From Clostridia bacterium (GTDB lineage: Bacteria > Bacillota_A > Clostridia > Oscillospirales > Acutalibacteraceae): a DNA stretch of 17,141 bases. Position 1 is the stretch's first letter. The number at the start of each line of letters is the position of its first letter. Position numbers and translations under genes: made by a program. The DNA is taken from positions 1 to 17,141 of the forward strand of contig JAFSAK010000001.1 in assembly GCA_017441045.1 (NCBI GenBank), written 5' to 3'. Positions 8,118 to 14,792 of this stretch are shown in pieces. The notes below the pieces were generated by a model, which saw only the letters and a list, made by a program, of their open reading frames with translations, had not been told where the DNA came from and did no database searches.

Positions 8118-8196
8118 CAAAATAAAACACCCCATAAATATATCTAAACTCAGGTAAACAACTTTTCTACCCTATCTAAATATATTTACGGGGTGT
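8118..8196 (-). terminator. Long hairpin with U-tract between rqcP and yabP (terminator or attenuator)
   Basis: A 17-bp inverted repeat (8127-8143 with 8180-8196), ACACCCC...GGGGTGT at its base. It is perfect in the minus-strand RNA with one G-U pair. The loop is 36 nt and can itself form a short AGG(G)UA/UACCU stem. On the minus strand the base is followed by TTTTATTTT and then the yabP GGAGG. It begins 6 nt after the rqcP stop, as an intrinsic terminator would. The loop is unusually large, so regulation of readthrough into yabP-yabQ-divIC is possible. Confidence 0.7.
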
Positions 8197-8201
8197 AAAT
8201 C

Positions 8202-8444
8202 TTATTCTACTATTTTATATAGAGAGACGGCATCATCCTTGCGAATAACTTCGCTCACATCGGTGACTTCAATTTTAATATCCCTCGTACCAAAGGAAAT
8301 ATTTATAATATCGCCAACCTTCACATCATATGATGCTCTGGCTACCTTGCCGTTCACCTCTACCCTTCCCGCATCGCAGGCCTCATTTGCCACCGTGCGA
8401 CGTTTAATTATGCGGGACACTTTTAAGTATTTATCAAGTCTCAT
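8202..8444 (-). CDS. rqcP: S4-domain ribosome-quality-control factor RqcP (YabO, Hsp15-like)
   Basis: An 80-residue RNA-binding protein made almost entirely of one S4 domain: MRLDKYLKVSRIIKRRTVAN is the helix-rich RNA-contact start and GRVEVNGKVARASYDVKVGD the beta part. In Bacillus subtilis the homologue YabO (RqcP) binds stalled 50S-peptidyl-tRNA complexes and works with RqcH to add C-terminal alanine tails that mark incomplete proteins for degradation. Function here is by homology and synteny (yabO directly before yabP-yabQ-divIC). Start ATG at 8444 with GTGAGG about 5 nt upstream. Only about 17 nt separate it from the hup terminator and no good promoter is seen there, so expression may rely on readthrough from hup. 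Confidence 0.93.
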   Translation of the reverse strand: MRLDKYLKVSRIIKRRTVANEACDAGRVEVNGKVARASYDVKVGDIINISFGTRDIKIEVTDVSEVIRKDDAVSLYKIVE

Positions 8445-8460
8445 AAAAACCTCACAATGC

Positions 8461-8494
8461 TAAAAAAATAGACGAGCAGTTATTGCCCGTCTAT
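8461..8494 (-). terminator. Terminator of hup
   Basis: On the minus strand a 10-bp stem (ATAGACGGGC with GCTCGTCTAT, one G-T pair; arms 8485-8494 and 8468-8477), a 7-nt loop, and then a run of seven T on leaving the stem. It begins 21 nt after the hup stop codon. Classic intrinsic terminator. Confidence 0.93.
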
Positions 8495-8514
8495 AATTTT
8501 AAGTAGCGCAAAAA

Positions 8515-8790
8515 TTATTTTGCAACAGCATCCTTAAGAGCTTTGCCTGCCTTGAATACGGGATTCTTGGAAGCAGCAATCTTAATGGTCTCTTTAGTGC
8601 GGGGGTTAATACCGGTTCTTGCAGCGCGGGTGCGAACTTCAAAAGTACCAAAACCTACGAGCTGAACTTTATCGCCTGCCTTAAGAGTATCAACTACAGA
8701 GTCGATAACTGCGGCAACTGCCTTCTCGGCATCCTTCTTAGAAATCTCTGCTTTTGCAGCAACGGCTGCTACTAATTCTGTCTTGTTCAT
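8515..8790 (-). CDS. hup: DNA-binding protein HU
   Basis: A 91-residue histone-like protein that forms a dimer, bends DNA and compacts the nucleoid. The N-terminal helical part [20 protein letters not shown] and the saddle/arm sequence [20 protein letters not shown] (residues 46-65) are diagnostic; the INP turn in the arm is the proline that intercalates into DNA. Start ATG at 8790 with GGAGG and a 7-nt spacer. It is flanked by its own promoter region and terminator, so it is mainly a single-gene unit lying between the recJ-rel operon and the yab cluster. Position directly ahead of yabO is common in Clostridia. IHF is unlikely given the Gram-positive context. Confidence 0.97.
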   Translation of the reverse strand: MNKTELVAAVAAKAEISKKDAEKAVAAVIDSVVDTLKAGDKVQLVGFGTFEVRTRAARTGINPRTKETIKIAASKNPVFKAGKALKDAVAK

Positions 8791-8826
8791 TTTTGAACCT
8801 CCAAAAAATTTTTGTGAAACGCTGTT

Positions 8827-8847
8827 GGTAAGGGCAACGCCATTACC
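8827..8847 (-). promoter_or_regulatory. 21-bp palindrome at the hup transcription start
   Basis: Symmetrical sequence GGTAA-n-GGC-nnn-GCC-n-TTACC: eight paired bases per arm with one mismatch and a 3-base centre. No T-run follows, so it is not a terminator. It lies directly downstream of, or overlapping, the predicted hup start site, so it may be a repressor operator or a stabilising 5' hairpin of the mRNA. No regulator is identifiable from the sequence. Confidence 0.45.
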
Positions 8848-8849
8848 GT

Positions 8850-8886
8850 ACTATATATTTTTAACATATTGTTTTAAAAAAATCAA
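8850..8886 (-). promoter_or_regulatory. Candidate hup promoter region
   Basis: Two overlapping registers on the minus strand: TTGATT (8881-8886), 17 nt, TGT-TAAAAA (-10 at 8858-8863, extended); or TTTAAA (8873-8878), 17 nt, TATAGT (8850-8855). Either would start transcription at about 8851 to 8843, next to or within the palindrome at 8827-8847. This is the AT-rich part of the 184-nt gap between hup and the nucleosidase gene; which register is used cannot be decided by eye. Confidence 0.5.
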
Positions 8887-8950
8887 CCGTTTTTTAGTAA
8901 ATTTTATGTTTTCATCAAAATATTTCACAAAAATTAGATATTTTCACCAC

Positions 8951-8976
8951 AAAAAAGCACAAAAACTTGTGCTTTT
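8951..8976 (-). terminator. Terminator of the recJ-rel operon
   Basis: A perfect 10-bp stem AAAAGCACAA / TTGTGCTTTT (8967-8976 and 8953-8962) with a 4-nt loop, followed on the minus strand by a T-run. The first arm overlaps the stop codon of the nucleosidase gene. The outer A-T pairs add to the U-tract, so the GC-containing core is only six pairs, but the geometry is good. Confidence 0.85.
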
Positions 8977-9667
8977 AATAGTTTTTACACACAAAACATA
9001 GATATTTTAGAAATGTTCGGCTAAGGGTTTCGCCCTCATTTTTATTCATTTCTGTATAGCTTTGAGCGGCATCATTTCCCGCATCATCGGAGATTCTTCT
9101 TATAGCTATAAAAGGAATCTCGGCGAAATGACAAACGGATGCTATAGCCGCCGTTTCCATATCGCAAGAAACCGCGCCAAAGTTTTCTTTTAAAAACGCT
9201 CTTTCGGAATCATCGCATATAAATCTATCGCCGCAGGCCGCAGTACCGCTTATTCCCGAAAGAATATCTTTTGCCAAACCGAGTAATTTTTTATCGGCTG
9301 AATAAATATACTCTTGTCCCGGTTTTTCGCAGGGCTTATAGCCAATCATCGTTAGGTTAAAGTCGTGTTCTAAATATCTATCAGGGAAGCATATATCGCC
9401 TTTTCTTGCGCCGCTTATACCGCCAGATAAACCAAAATTGAGAATTATATCGCATTTATCGGATAAAACTGCGGCAGCCGCAGCGGCATTAACCTTACCT
9501 ATTCCGCAGTGAACACAGATTACTTTGGCATCGCTAATATTGAATTTTACACCCTCATTTTTAAAAAAGTTATACTTTTCGGGTGAATATTTTTCTATTT
9601 CTTTTATAAAGGGCAGATATTCATCAATATCTGCAACAATTACACCTATTTTTAAATTCTTATTCAT
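8975..9667 (-). CDS. MTA/SAH nucleosidase family protein (nucleoside phosphorylase superfamily)
   Basis: A 230-residue enzyme of the Pfs/MtnN family, which hydrolyses 5'-methylthioadenosine and S-adenosylhomocysteine to adenine and a thioribose, clearing SAM-cycle by-products. Landmarks: CGIGKVNAAAA (54-64), NFGLSGGI (77-84), DMETAAIA (169-176) and RRISDDAG (190-197). Aligned by eye to E. coli MTAN, Glu16, Glu171 and Asp194 match the catalytic Glu12, Glu174 and Asp197. The sequence is somewhat divergent from typical MtnN, so a related nucleosidase (for example futalosine hydrolase) is possible. Start ATG at 9667 with AGGA about 4 nt before. Last gene of the recJ-rel unit, 6 nt after the zinc-ribbon gene. 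Confidence 0.85.
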   Translation of the reverse strand: MNKNLKIGVIVADIDEYLPFIKEIEKYSPEKYNFFKNEGVKFNISDAKVICVHCGIGKVNAAAAAAVLSDKCDIILNFGLSGGISGARKGDICFPDRYLEHDFNLTMIGYKPCEKPGQEYIYSADKKLLGLAKDILSGISGTAACGDRFICDDSERAFLKENFGAVSCDMETAAIASVCHFAEIPFIAIRRISDDAGNDAAQSYTEMNKNEGETLSRTFLKYLCFVCKNY

Positions 9668-9673
9668 ATTTTC

Positions 9674-10033
9674 CTACTTTAATTTTTCACCGCAAACACT
9701 GCAAAAAACTGCGTTTTGGGGAATATAATTTTGACAGTGAGGACAAACCGCTTTATTTTTGGTTTCCCCTATTTCTTCCTTCAACTCTTTAATCTTTAAC
9801 TTTTTTTCATTGATATTCTTGATTAAATTTTTAGCATCATTGGGAATATCTTCATTATCCTTATAAAGTTGATAGAAAATTTGTCCCAATGCCTTATAAT
9901 CCTTATCAATTTTAGAATTAAGGGATGCAATATCAAACTTCTGTTTTTCGGTCAAAACCACCTCTTCGGTTTTTTTATAGGCGATATCCACTACCTCTTT
10001 GGCCTTATTTATGGCATTATCAAAAAAATCCAT
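9674..10033 (-). CDS. Uncharacterised coiled-coil protein with C-terminal zinc ribbon
   Basis: A 119-residue acidic/basic helical protein I do not recognise as a named gene. Residues 1-90 look like a long amphipathic or coiled-coil helix region (MDFFDNAINKAKEVVDIAYK, later NINEKKLKIKELKEEIGETK). The C-terminus is a zinc ribbon with two CxxC knuckles, CPHC and CSVCG, separated by 12 residues (QNYIPQNAVFCS type). Proteins of this layout are common in Clostridia without assigned role. The start is ATG at 10033, 8 nt after AAGGA; the GTG two codons earlier is too close to it. It lies 13 nt after hemZ and 6 nt before the nucleosidase gene, so it is co-transcribed. No membrane segment or signal peptide. 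Confidence 0.8.
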   Translation of the reverse strand: MDFFDNAINKAKEVVDIAYKKTEEVVLTEKQKFDIASLNSKIDKDYKALGQIFYQLYKDNEDIPNDAKNLIKNINEKKLKIKELKEEIGETKNKAVCPHCQNYIPQNAVFCSVCGEKLK

Positions 10034-10046
10034 ATCCACATTCCTT

Positions 10047-11531
10047 TCAGATTAATTTATACTTTTTATAAAAATCAATTACGCTTTTTTTCCTTTGAAG
10101 CATATCGTCAAATCGGCTTATATACTCATAAGGGTATTTATAATTAAAAATTCGTTCTATGTTATCGCCATTGGGCTCACGCAGTTTAGTTACTGCCGAT
10201 GCGCCGCAAGCGAGTATCGTATGGGTTTCATCCATTATATAAACATTATAAAGGCACTCTTTTCCCTCTTTAGCATAACCTACATTTTCAAGGTTGCCCA
10301 CGGTTTTACTCTGACGATACATATAATACGGTTTAATCTTCGCATCAGTAAGCCGTTTGCGAGCATAATCCACCATTAAAGTTGCCTCTGCGCCAGCTTT
10401 GATATCGGGGAATTCGCCCTTTACCGTAATAGTAGATGCCCTTTTCATTGAGAGAGAATGAACGGTAACGCTTTCGGGATCAAGAGCCAAAATTTCTTCT
10501 ACTGTTTTTGAAAAACTATCGAAGGTATCACCCTTAAGACCGGCAATAAGATCGGTATTGATATTATCGAATCCCATTTGCCGCGCCAAATTAAAGGCAT
10601 CTCTCATTTGTTGCGCAGTATGTTTTCTGCCAATGTTTATAAGCACATCGTCGTTCATAGTTTGAGGATTAATGCTTATTCTTGTAGCGCCGCTATTCTT
10701 GATAACCATTAATTTTTCCTTGGTAACCGTATCGGGCCTTCCTGCCTCAACGGTAAACTCGCGGACACAAGATAAATCGAAATTGAAATTTATAGCATCC
10801 AAAACTTTTTTAAGCAGATGAGAATCAATAGCGGTAGGAGTGCCACCTCCCACATACACGGTTTCAAGCCGAAGGCCCAGTTCCGTCACCATATTTGCGG
10901 TAACTTCGATTTCTCGGCAAAGGTGACTAACATAATCGGGAATTAAATCCCCTGCTTTTTCAACCGAATGAGAAACAAAGGAACAATAATTACACCTTGA
11001 CGGGCAAAACGGGATGGAAACATACAAACTAAAAGAATCAGGTTGCGAGAGTTCCGTTATAGCATTTTCACTTCTATACGCCTCTTCGCAAAGCGAGATT
11101 TTAGTTTTGCTCACCTTAAAGTCATCGGCAAAACGGCAAAGTGCCTTTTCCCTCCCAAGCTTTTTTACCGTTCTTGAAAAAAGCCGTGCGGGACGCACAC
11201 CCGTTAAAATGCCCCACGGCGATTTATATCCCATAAGTTCCGAAAAACATTCAAAAAGGGTTGTGGCGACCGTTCTTTCGCAAATCTTTTCGAAAGTTTC
11301 GATGGCATTTTCCTGCCTCTTTAAAACTTCACAAAAGTTAGCGGTTTTACCGGATAAGGTAAGTTGAGATGATATCTTTACACCATCATTATATTCCTCT
11401 AATCTGCAAACAGCCACCTTATCGTCCGATTCTACGGTATGTAAAACCTCAATCTTTTCGAAGGGCAAAAAAATTCGTATTAACTTTTCGGTTTCGTAGT
11501 CAAAATTATGACCGATATTACAAAGTTTCAT
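10047..11531 (-). CDS. hemZ: Coproporphyrinogen dehydrogenase HemZ-like radical SAM protein
   Basis: A 494-residue radical SAM enzyme of the HemZ group, annotated as oxygen-independent coproporphyrinogen III oxidase-like. An N-terminal HemZ-specific region with GYKSPWGILTGVRPARLF (about 101-118) precedes the radical SAM core: the cluster motif CPSRCNYCSF (Cys176, Cys180, Cys183) and GGGTPT (228-233). A HemW-like C-terminal region ends in YKKYKLI. Whether it truly makes protoporphyrinogen is unproven; no other haem genes are present here. I choose the ATG at 11531, two bases after the MBL gene's stop, over a TTG at 11549 inside that gene. The Shine-Dalgarno (TTGGA) is weak. Confidence 0.87.
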   Translation of the reverse strand: MKLCNIGHNFDYETEKLIRIFLPFEKIEVLHTVESDDKVAVCRLEEYNDGVKISSQLTLSGKTANFCEVLKRQENAIETFEKICERTVATTLFECFSELMGYKSPWGILTGVRPARLFSRTVKKLGREKALCRFADDFKVSKTKISLCEEAYRSENAITELSQPDSFSLYVSIPFCPSRCNYCSFVSHSVEKAGDLIPDYVSHLCREIEVTANMVTELGLRLETVYVGGGTPTAIDSHLLKKVLDAINFNFDLSCVREFTVEAGRPDTVTKEKLMVIKNSGATRISINPQTMNDDVLINIGRKHTAQQMRDAFNLARQMGFDNINTDLIAGLKGDTFDSFSKTVEEILALDPESVTVHSLSMKRASTITVKGEFPDIKAGAEATLMVDYARKRLTDAKIKPYYMYRQSKTVGNLENVGYAKEGKECLYNVYIMDETHTILACGASAVTKLREPNGDNIERIFNYKYPYEYISRFDDMLQRKKSVIDFYKKYKLI

Positions 11532-11533
11532 TT

Positions 11534-12142
11534 TTAAAATCCAAACCAAATAAGTTCATCGGCAATAGTAGTTTTGGGACCGTGCCCCGATAAAACCGAT
11601 GTGTTTTTAGGAAACATATTTATAATTCGCTTTAGCGAACGCATAAGTTCCATCTGATTTCCGCCGTGAAAATCACTTCTACCGATACCTCGGCAAAATA
11701 GTGTATCTCCGGTAAAAAGAATCCCATCAATATAAAAGCAGGTGCTACCCACCGTATGACCGGGTGTTTCTATCGCGGTAAACTCAATATCGCCTACCGC
11801 AAATTTTTCACCATCAACCACAGTTTTATCGGCGGCAAATGGGTTAATATTAACACGGAATCTTATAGATTCGTTAATAATAGGGTCGGAAAGCGCGGCA
11901 TTATCCTTTTCACCGATAAGAATATTTACCCCATATTTTTCACGCAATTCTTCAGCGCCGCCTATGTGATCAAAGTGAGCGTGGGTAATAATAATCAGTC
12001 TCTCTTTATCCGCATTTTCTTCTAAAAATGCATCGATACGATTATCCTTGACACCCGGGTCTATAACGACGGCCGCTTTATCGGTACGCAACAAATAACA
12101 ATTTGTAGGGCTACTACCTATTTCCAATACGGATATTTTCAT
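11534..12142 (-). CDS. MBL-fold metallo-hydrolase (glyoxalase II-like)
   Basis: A 202-residue binuclear-metal hydrolase. Metal-binding motifs: THAHFDHIGG (His54, His56, Asp58, His59), ETPGHTVGS (His129), TGDTLF (Asp146) and SGHGP (His187). This matches the hydroxyacylglutathione-hydrolase-like subgroup (YqgX/YcbL type) that cleaves thioesters, but the natural substrate in thiol-poor anaerobes is unknown. No signal peptide, so cytosolic. The start ATG at 12142 overlaps the dtd stop by ATGA, and hemZ starts two bases after its stop. The gene commonly follows rel-dtd in Clostridia. Confidence 0.9.
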   Translation of the reverse strand: MKISVLEIGSSPTNCYLLRTDKAAVVIDPGVKDNRIDAFLEENADKERLIIITHAHFDHIGGAEELREKYGVNILIGEKDNAALSDPIINESIRFRVNINPFAADKTVVDGEKFAVGDIEFTAIETPGHTVGSTCFYIDGILFTGDTLFCRGIGRSDFHGGNQMELMRSLKRIINMFPKNTSVLSGHGPKTTIADELIWFGF

Positions 12143-12606
12143 ATGATATCTTTCCTTTTCCAGACATCTGTATCAAGGATAATGGTTACGGGACCATTGT
12201 TAATAAGGGACACCTTCATATCTTCACCGAATATTCCCTTTTCCACCTTATTGATGCCGTTATTTAAAAGTTCTTGACAGAAAATATCATAATATTCGCT
12301 TGCCATATCGGGTTTCATTGCCGATATAAAGGAAGGTCTATTTCCTTTTTTGGTATCGGCGGCAAGGGTAAACTGTGAAATGCATAAAATTTCACCCTTC
12401 ACATCAAGAATAGATAAATTCATTTTATCTTCGCTATCGCAAAAAACGCGAAGATTTGCGACCTTGCGGGCGAGCAAAGAAATATCCTCTTTGGTATCCC
12501 CTTCTACCGCGCAATAAAGAATCATATATCCTTCTTTGCAAGAACCCACGGTTTTACCGTTGACTGCAACGGAGGCCTCCTTAACACGCTGAATTACTGC
12601 TTTCAT
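12139..12606 (-). CDS. dtd: D-aminoacyl-tRNA deacylase
   Basis: Removes D-amino acids (and glycine mis-attached to tRNA-Ala) from tRNAs, protecting translation. The 155-residue product has the family opening MKAVIQRVKEASVAVNGK, the SQFTLAADTKKGNRPSF motif (77-93) with its active-site SQFT, and the cis-Gly-Pro motif in NNGPVTIILDT (GP at 138-139) that gives chiral selectivity. The common NDGP/NSGP stretch reads NNGP here, a conservative change. Length is near the family's usual 145-150. Start ATG at 12606 overlaps the rel stop codon by ATGA. rel-dtd adjacency is widespread in Bacillota. Confidence 0.97.
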   Translation of the reverse strand: MKAVIQRVKEASVAVNGKTVGSCKEGYMILYCAVEGDTKEDISLLARKVANLRVFCDSEDKMNLSILDVKGEILCISQFTLAADTKKGNRPSFISAMKPDMASEYYDIFCQELLNNGINKVEKGIFGEDMKVSLINNGPVTIILDTDVWKRKDII

Positions 12607-14792
12607 CTGCCTAACCTCTCAACATGGAATACGCCTGAAACCTTTTCGAGTCGCGCGGTTATACTGCGCAGATGCTCAACACTTTCGGCGCTTATAGAAA
12701 TAACTATGATGCAGTTTCCCTCTTTGGTCTGTTTAGCGGATACAGAATGAACGGCAACACGCATATTATTTATGGCGTTCATAATGTCAATAAGAATGCC
12801 TTCGCGATCAATACCCGTAATCTGCAGAGTCGAGATAAAGTTTTCTTTTCCGCCGTTTGCCCAATGGGCAGGTATCCATCTTTCAGGTTCTCCCGCCTTT
12901 GATATATCTTTAGGGACATTACTGCAATCTCTTTTATGGATTGATACGCCGTGACCTCTTGTGATAAAACCTATAATTTCATCACCCGGAAGCGGCGCGC
13001 AACAACGGGAAAGTTTAATAAGACAATTATCAATACCCTCCACAATAACGCCTTCGGGCGAATGAGAGGTTTTGGGCTTAATTTCTGTTGTGATAGCGGG
13101 TTTTGCCAAAGCGGTGCGCTTATTATAGTCCTCACGGACTCTGGGCATAATTTTGGAAAGCAGAATTCCGCCGTAACCGATTGCGGCAAAAAACTCTTCA
13201 GTATTGGCAAGACGAAGCCGTTTGGCAATTTCGCCTATAAATTCCTCAAACTCACTATCGGGAAGAATAATACCGTTTCTGCGGAATTCGCCTTCAACCA
13301 TATTTCTTCCCGTTTCAATATTTTCTGCTCGGCGTTCCTTCTTAAACCAAGAACGGATTTTTGCTTTGGCCTGATTGGTAACCGCAATCTTCATCCAATC
13401 TCGGCTGGGACCGTGTCCCGCTTGATTGGTAGTAAGAATTTCGATAACTTCACCCGTATTAACAACGTGGTTTATGGGTACAATTTTTCCGTTAACCTTT
13501 GCGCCCACCATTCTTATACCAACGGCAGAATGGATAGCAAAAGCGAAATCTATAATGGTAGACCCAACAGGCAGATTTATAACATCGCCCTTTGGAGTAA
13601 CTGCAAATACGTCCTCTTGAGAGAGGTCAACCTTGATACTTCTGACAAGTTCGGAAACATCCCCCGAAGAATCCTGCTCTTCAAGAATTTGTCTAATCCA
13701 AGCAAGACGCTCTTCCATACGCTCATTATTTTTGGATACGCCCTCTTTATATTTCCAGTGGGCCGCAATTCCGTATTCAGCCGTATGGTGCATATCAAAG
13801 GTTCTTATCTGAATTTCAAAAGGAATTCCTTCTCTGCCTAAAACGGTGGTATGCAATGACTGATACATATTGGGCTTGGGCGTTGAAATATAATCTTTAA
13901 ATCTATTGGGTATGGGACGGAACATATCGTGCATTATACCCAAAATATTATAGCAATCCGCCACTGTATCGGTGATTATACGGATGGCGTAAACATCATA
14001 AATTTCATCAAATTCTTTACCCTGCAAGTACATTTTACGGTAGATTCCGTAAACCGATTTTACACGGGATTGAAAGGATAATTTCACCTCGGGAATTTCT
14101 TTTAAAAGACGTTCCTCTATTCTATGGCGAATATCACCGAGAAGATTTTCTTTATCCGAACTTCTTTCATCGATTAGTCCGATAATTTCATCATACGCTA
14201 CCGAGTCGAGATGCTTGATGGCCAGGTCCTCAAGTTCTTCCTTTACGGGTCTGATACCAAGTCGGTGAGCAATGGGCGCGTAAATCTCCAAAGTTTCAAG
14301 AGATTTTTCCCGTTGCTTGTTTTCGGGCATAGCGTCAATGGTGCGCATATTATGAAGGCGGTCGGCAAGTTTGATGATTATAACTCGGATATCCTTACCC
14401 ATAGCGATAAGCATTTTACGAAGACTTTCTGCTTGTTGTTGCTCTTTAGAGGTAAAAGAAAGCCGTCCGATTTTAGTAACGCCATCAACCAAGAGGGCTA
14501 CCTCTGCGCCGAATTCTTTTTTGATAAAATCCAAGGAAGTATCGGTATCTTCGACTACATCGTGAAGAAGCGAGGCGGCAACCGATTCACTATCCATACC
14601 GAGTTTTACGATAATTTTAGCCACATTAAGCGGATGAATATAATATTTTTCATTAGTCATACGCTTTTGGCCTTCGTGGGCATTCACGCAGAAATCATAT
14701 GCCTTTTTTATAAGGTCGTAATTATAACTTCCGTTTTGGGACTGCATAAGTTCCACAAGTTCTTCATAATCCCTATTTTCTATTTCGGTCAC
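12603..14792 (-). CDS. rel: Bifunctional (p)ppGpp synthetase/hydrolase Rel
   Basis: A 729-residue long RelA/SpoT homologue that makes and degrades the stringent-response alarmone on ribosomes. Domains in order: HD hydrolase (about 30-190) with intact His53, His77-Asp78, Glu81-Asp82 and Asp144; synthetase (about 225-350) with YDVYAIRIITD, RFKD (297-300, the RxKD form of bifunctional enzymes) and YQSLHTTV; TGS (395-455); helical; zinc-finger-like region with Cys597-Cys598 and HKRDC (619-623); C-terminal ACT (about 654-728). Both active sites look complete. The start is GTG at 14792, directly abutting the TAG stop of recJ, with AAGGTGAGAT as Shine-Dalgarno. The recJ-rel-dtd order matches other Bacillota. 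Confidence 0.98.
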   Translation of the reverse strand: MTEIENRDYEELVELMQSQNGSYNYDLIKKAYDFCVNAHEGQKRMTNEKYYIHPLNVAKIIVKLGMDSESVAASLLHDVVEDTDTSLDFIKKEFGAEVALLVDGVTKIGRLSFTSKEQQQAESLRKMLIAMGKDIRVIIIKLADRLHNMRTIDAMPENKQREKSLETLEIYAPIAHRLGIRPVKEELEDLAIKHLDSVAYDEIIGLIDERSSDKENLLGDIRHRIEERLLKEIPEVKLSFQSRVKSVYGIYRKMYLQGKEFDEIYDVYAIRIITDTVADCYNILGIMHDMFRPIPNRFKDYISTPKPNMYQSLHTTVLGREGIPFEIQIRTFDMHHTAEYGIAAHWKYKEGVSKNNERMEERLAWIRQILEEQDSSGDVSELVRSIKVDLSQEDVFAVTPKGDVINLPVGSTIIDFAFAIHSAVGIRMVGAKVNGKIVPINHVVNTGEVIEILTTNQAGHGPSRDWMKIAVTNQAKAKIRSWFKKERRAENIETGRNMVEGEFRRNGIILPDSEFEEFIGEIAKRLRLANTEEFFAAIGYGGILLSKIMPRVREDYNKRTALAKPAITTEIKPKTSHSPEGVIVEGIDNCLIKLSRCCAPLPGDEIIGFITRGHGVSIHKRDCSNVPKDISKAGEPERWIPAHWANGGKENFISTLQITGIDREGILIDIMNAINNMRVAVHSVSAKQTKEGNCIIVISISAESVEHLRSITARLEKVSGVFHVERLGR

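Noticed and set aside
8783..9001. 72-codon plus-strand frame across the hup upstream gap
   Set aside because: Begins with TTG opposite the hup start, no Shine-Dalgarno, low-complexity AT-rich translation, and it runs over two regulatory regions of the minus strand.
12951..13841. 296-codon open frame on the plus strand, opposite rel
   Set aside because: Lies wholly antisense to the conserved rel coding sequence, has no plausible ribosome binding site, and its composition is a mirror of rel codon bias; a shadow frame.
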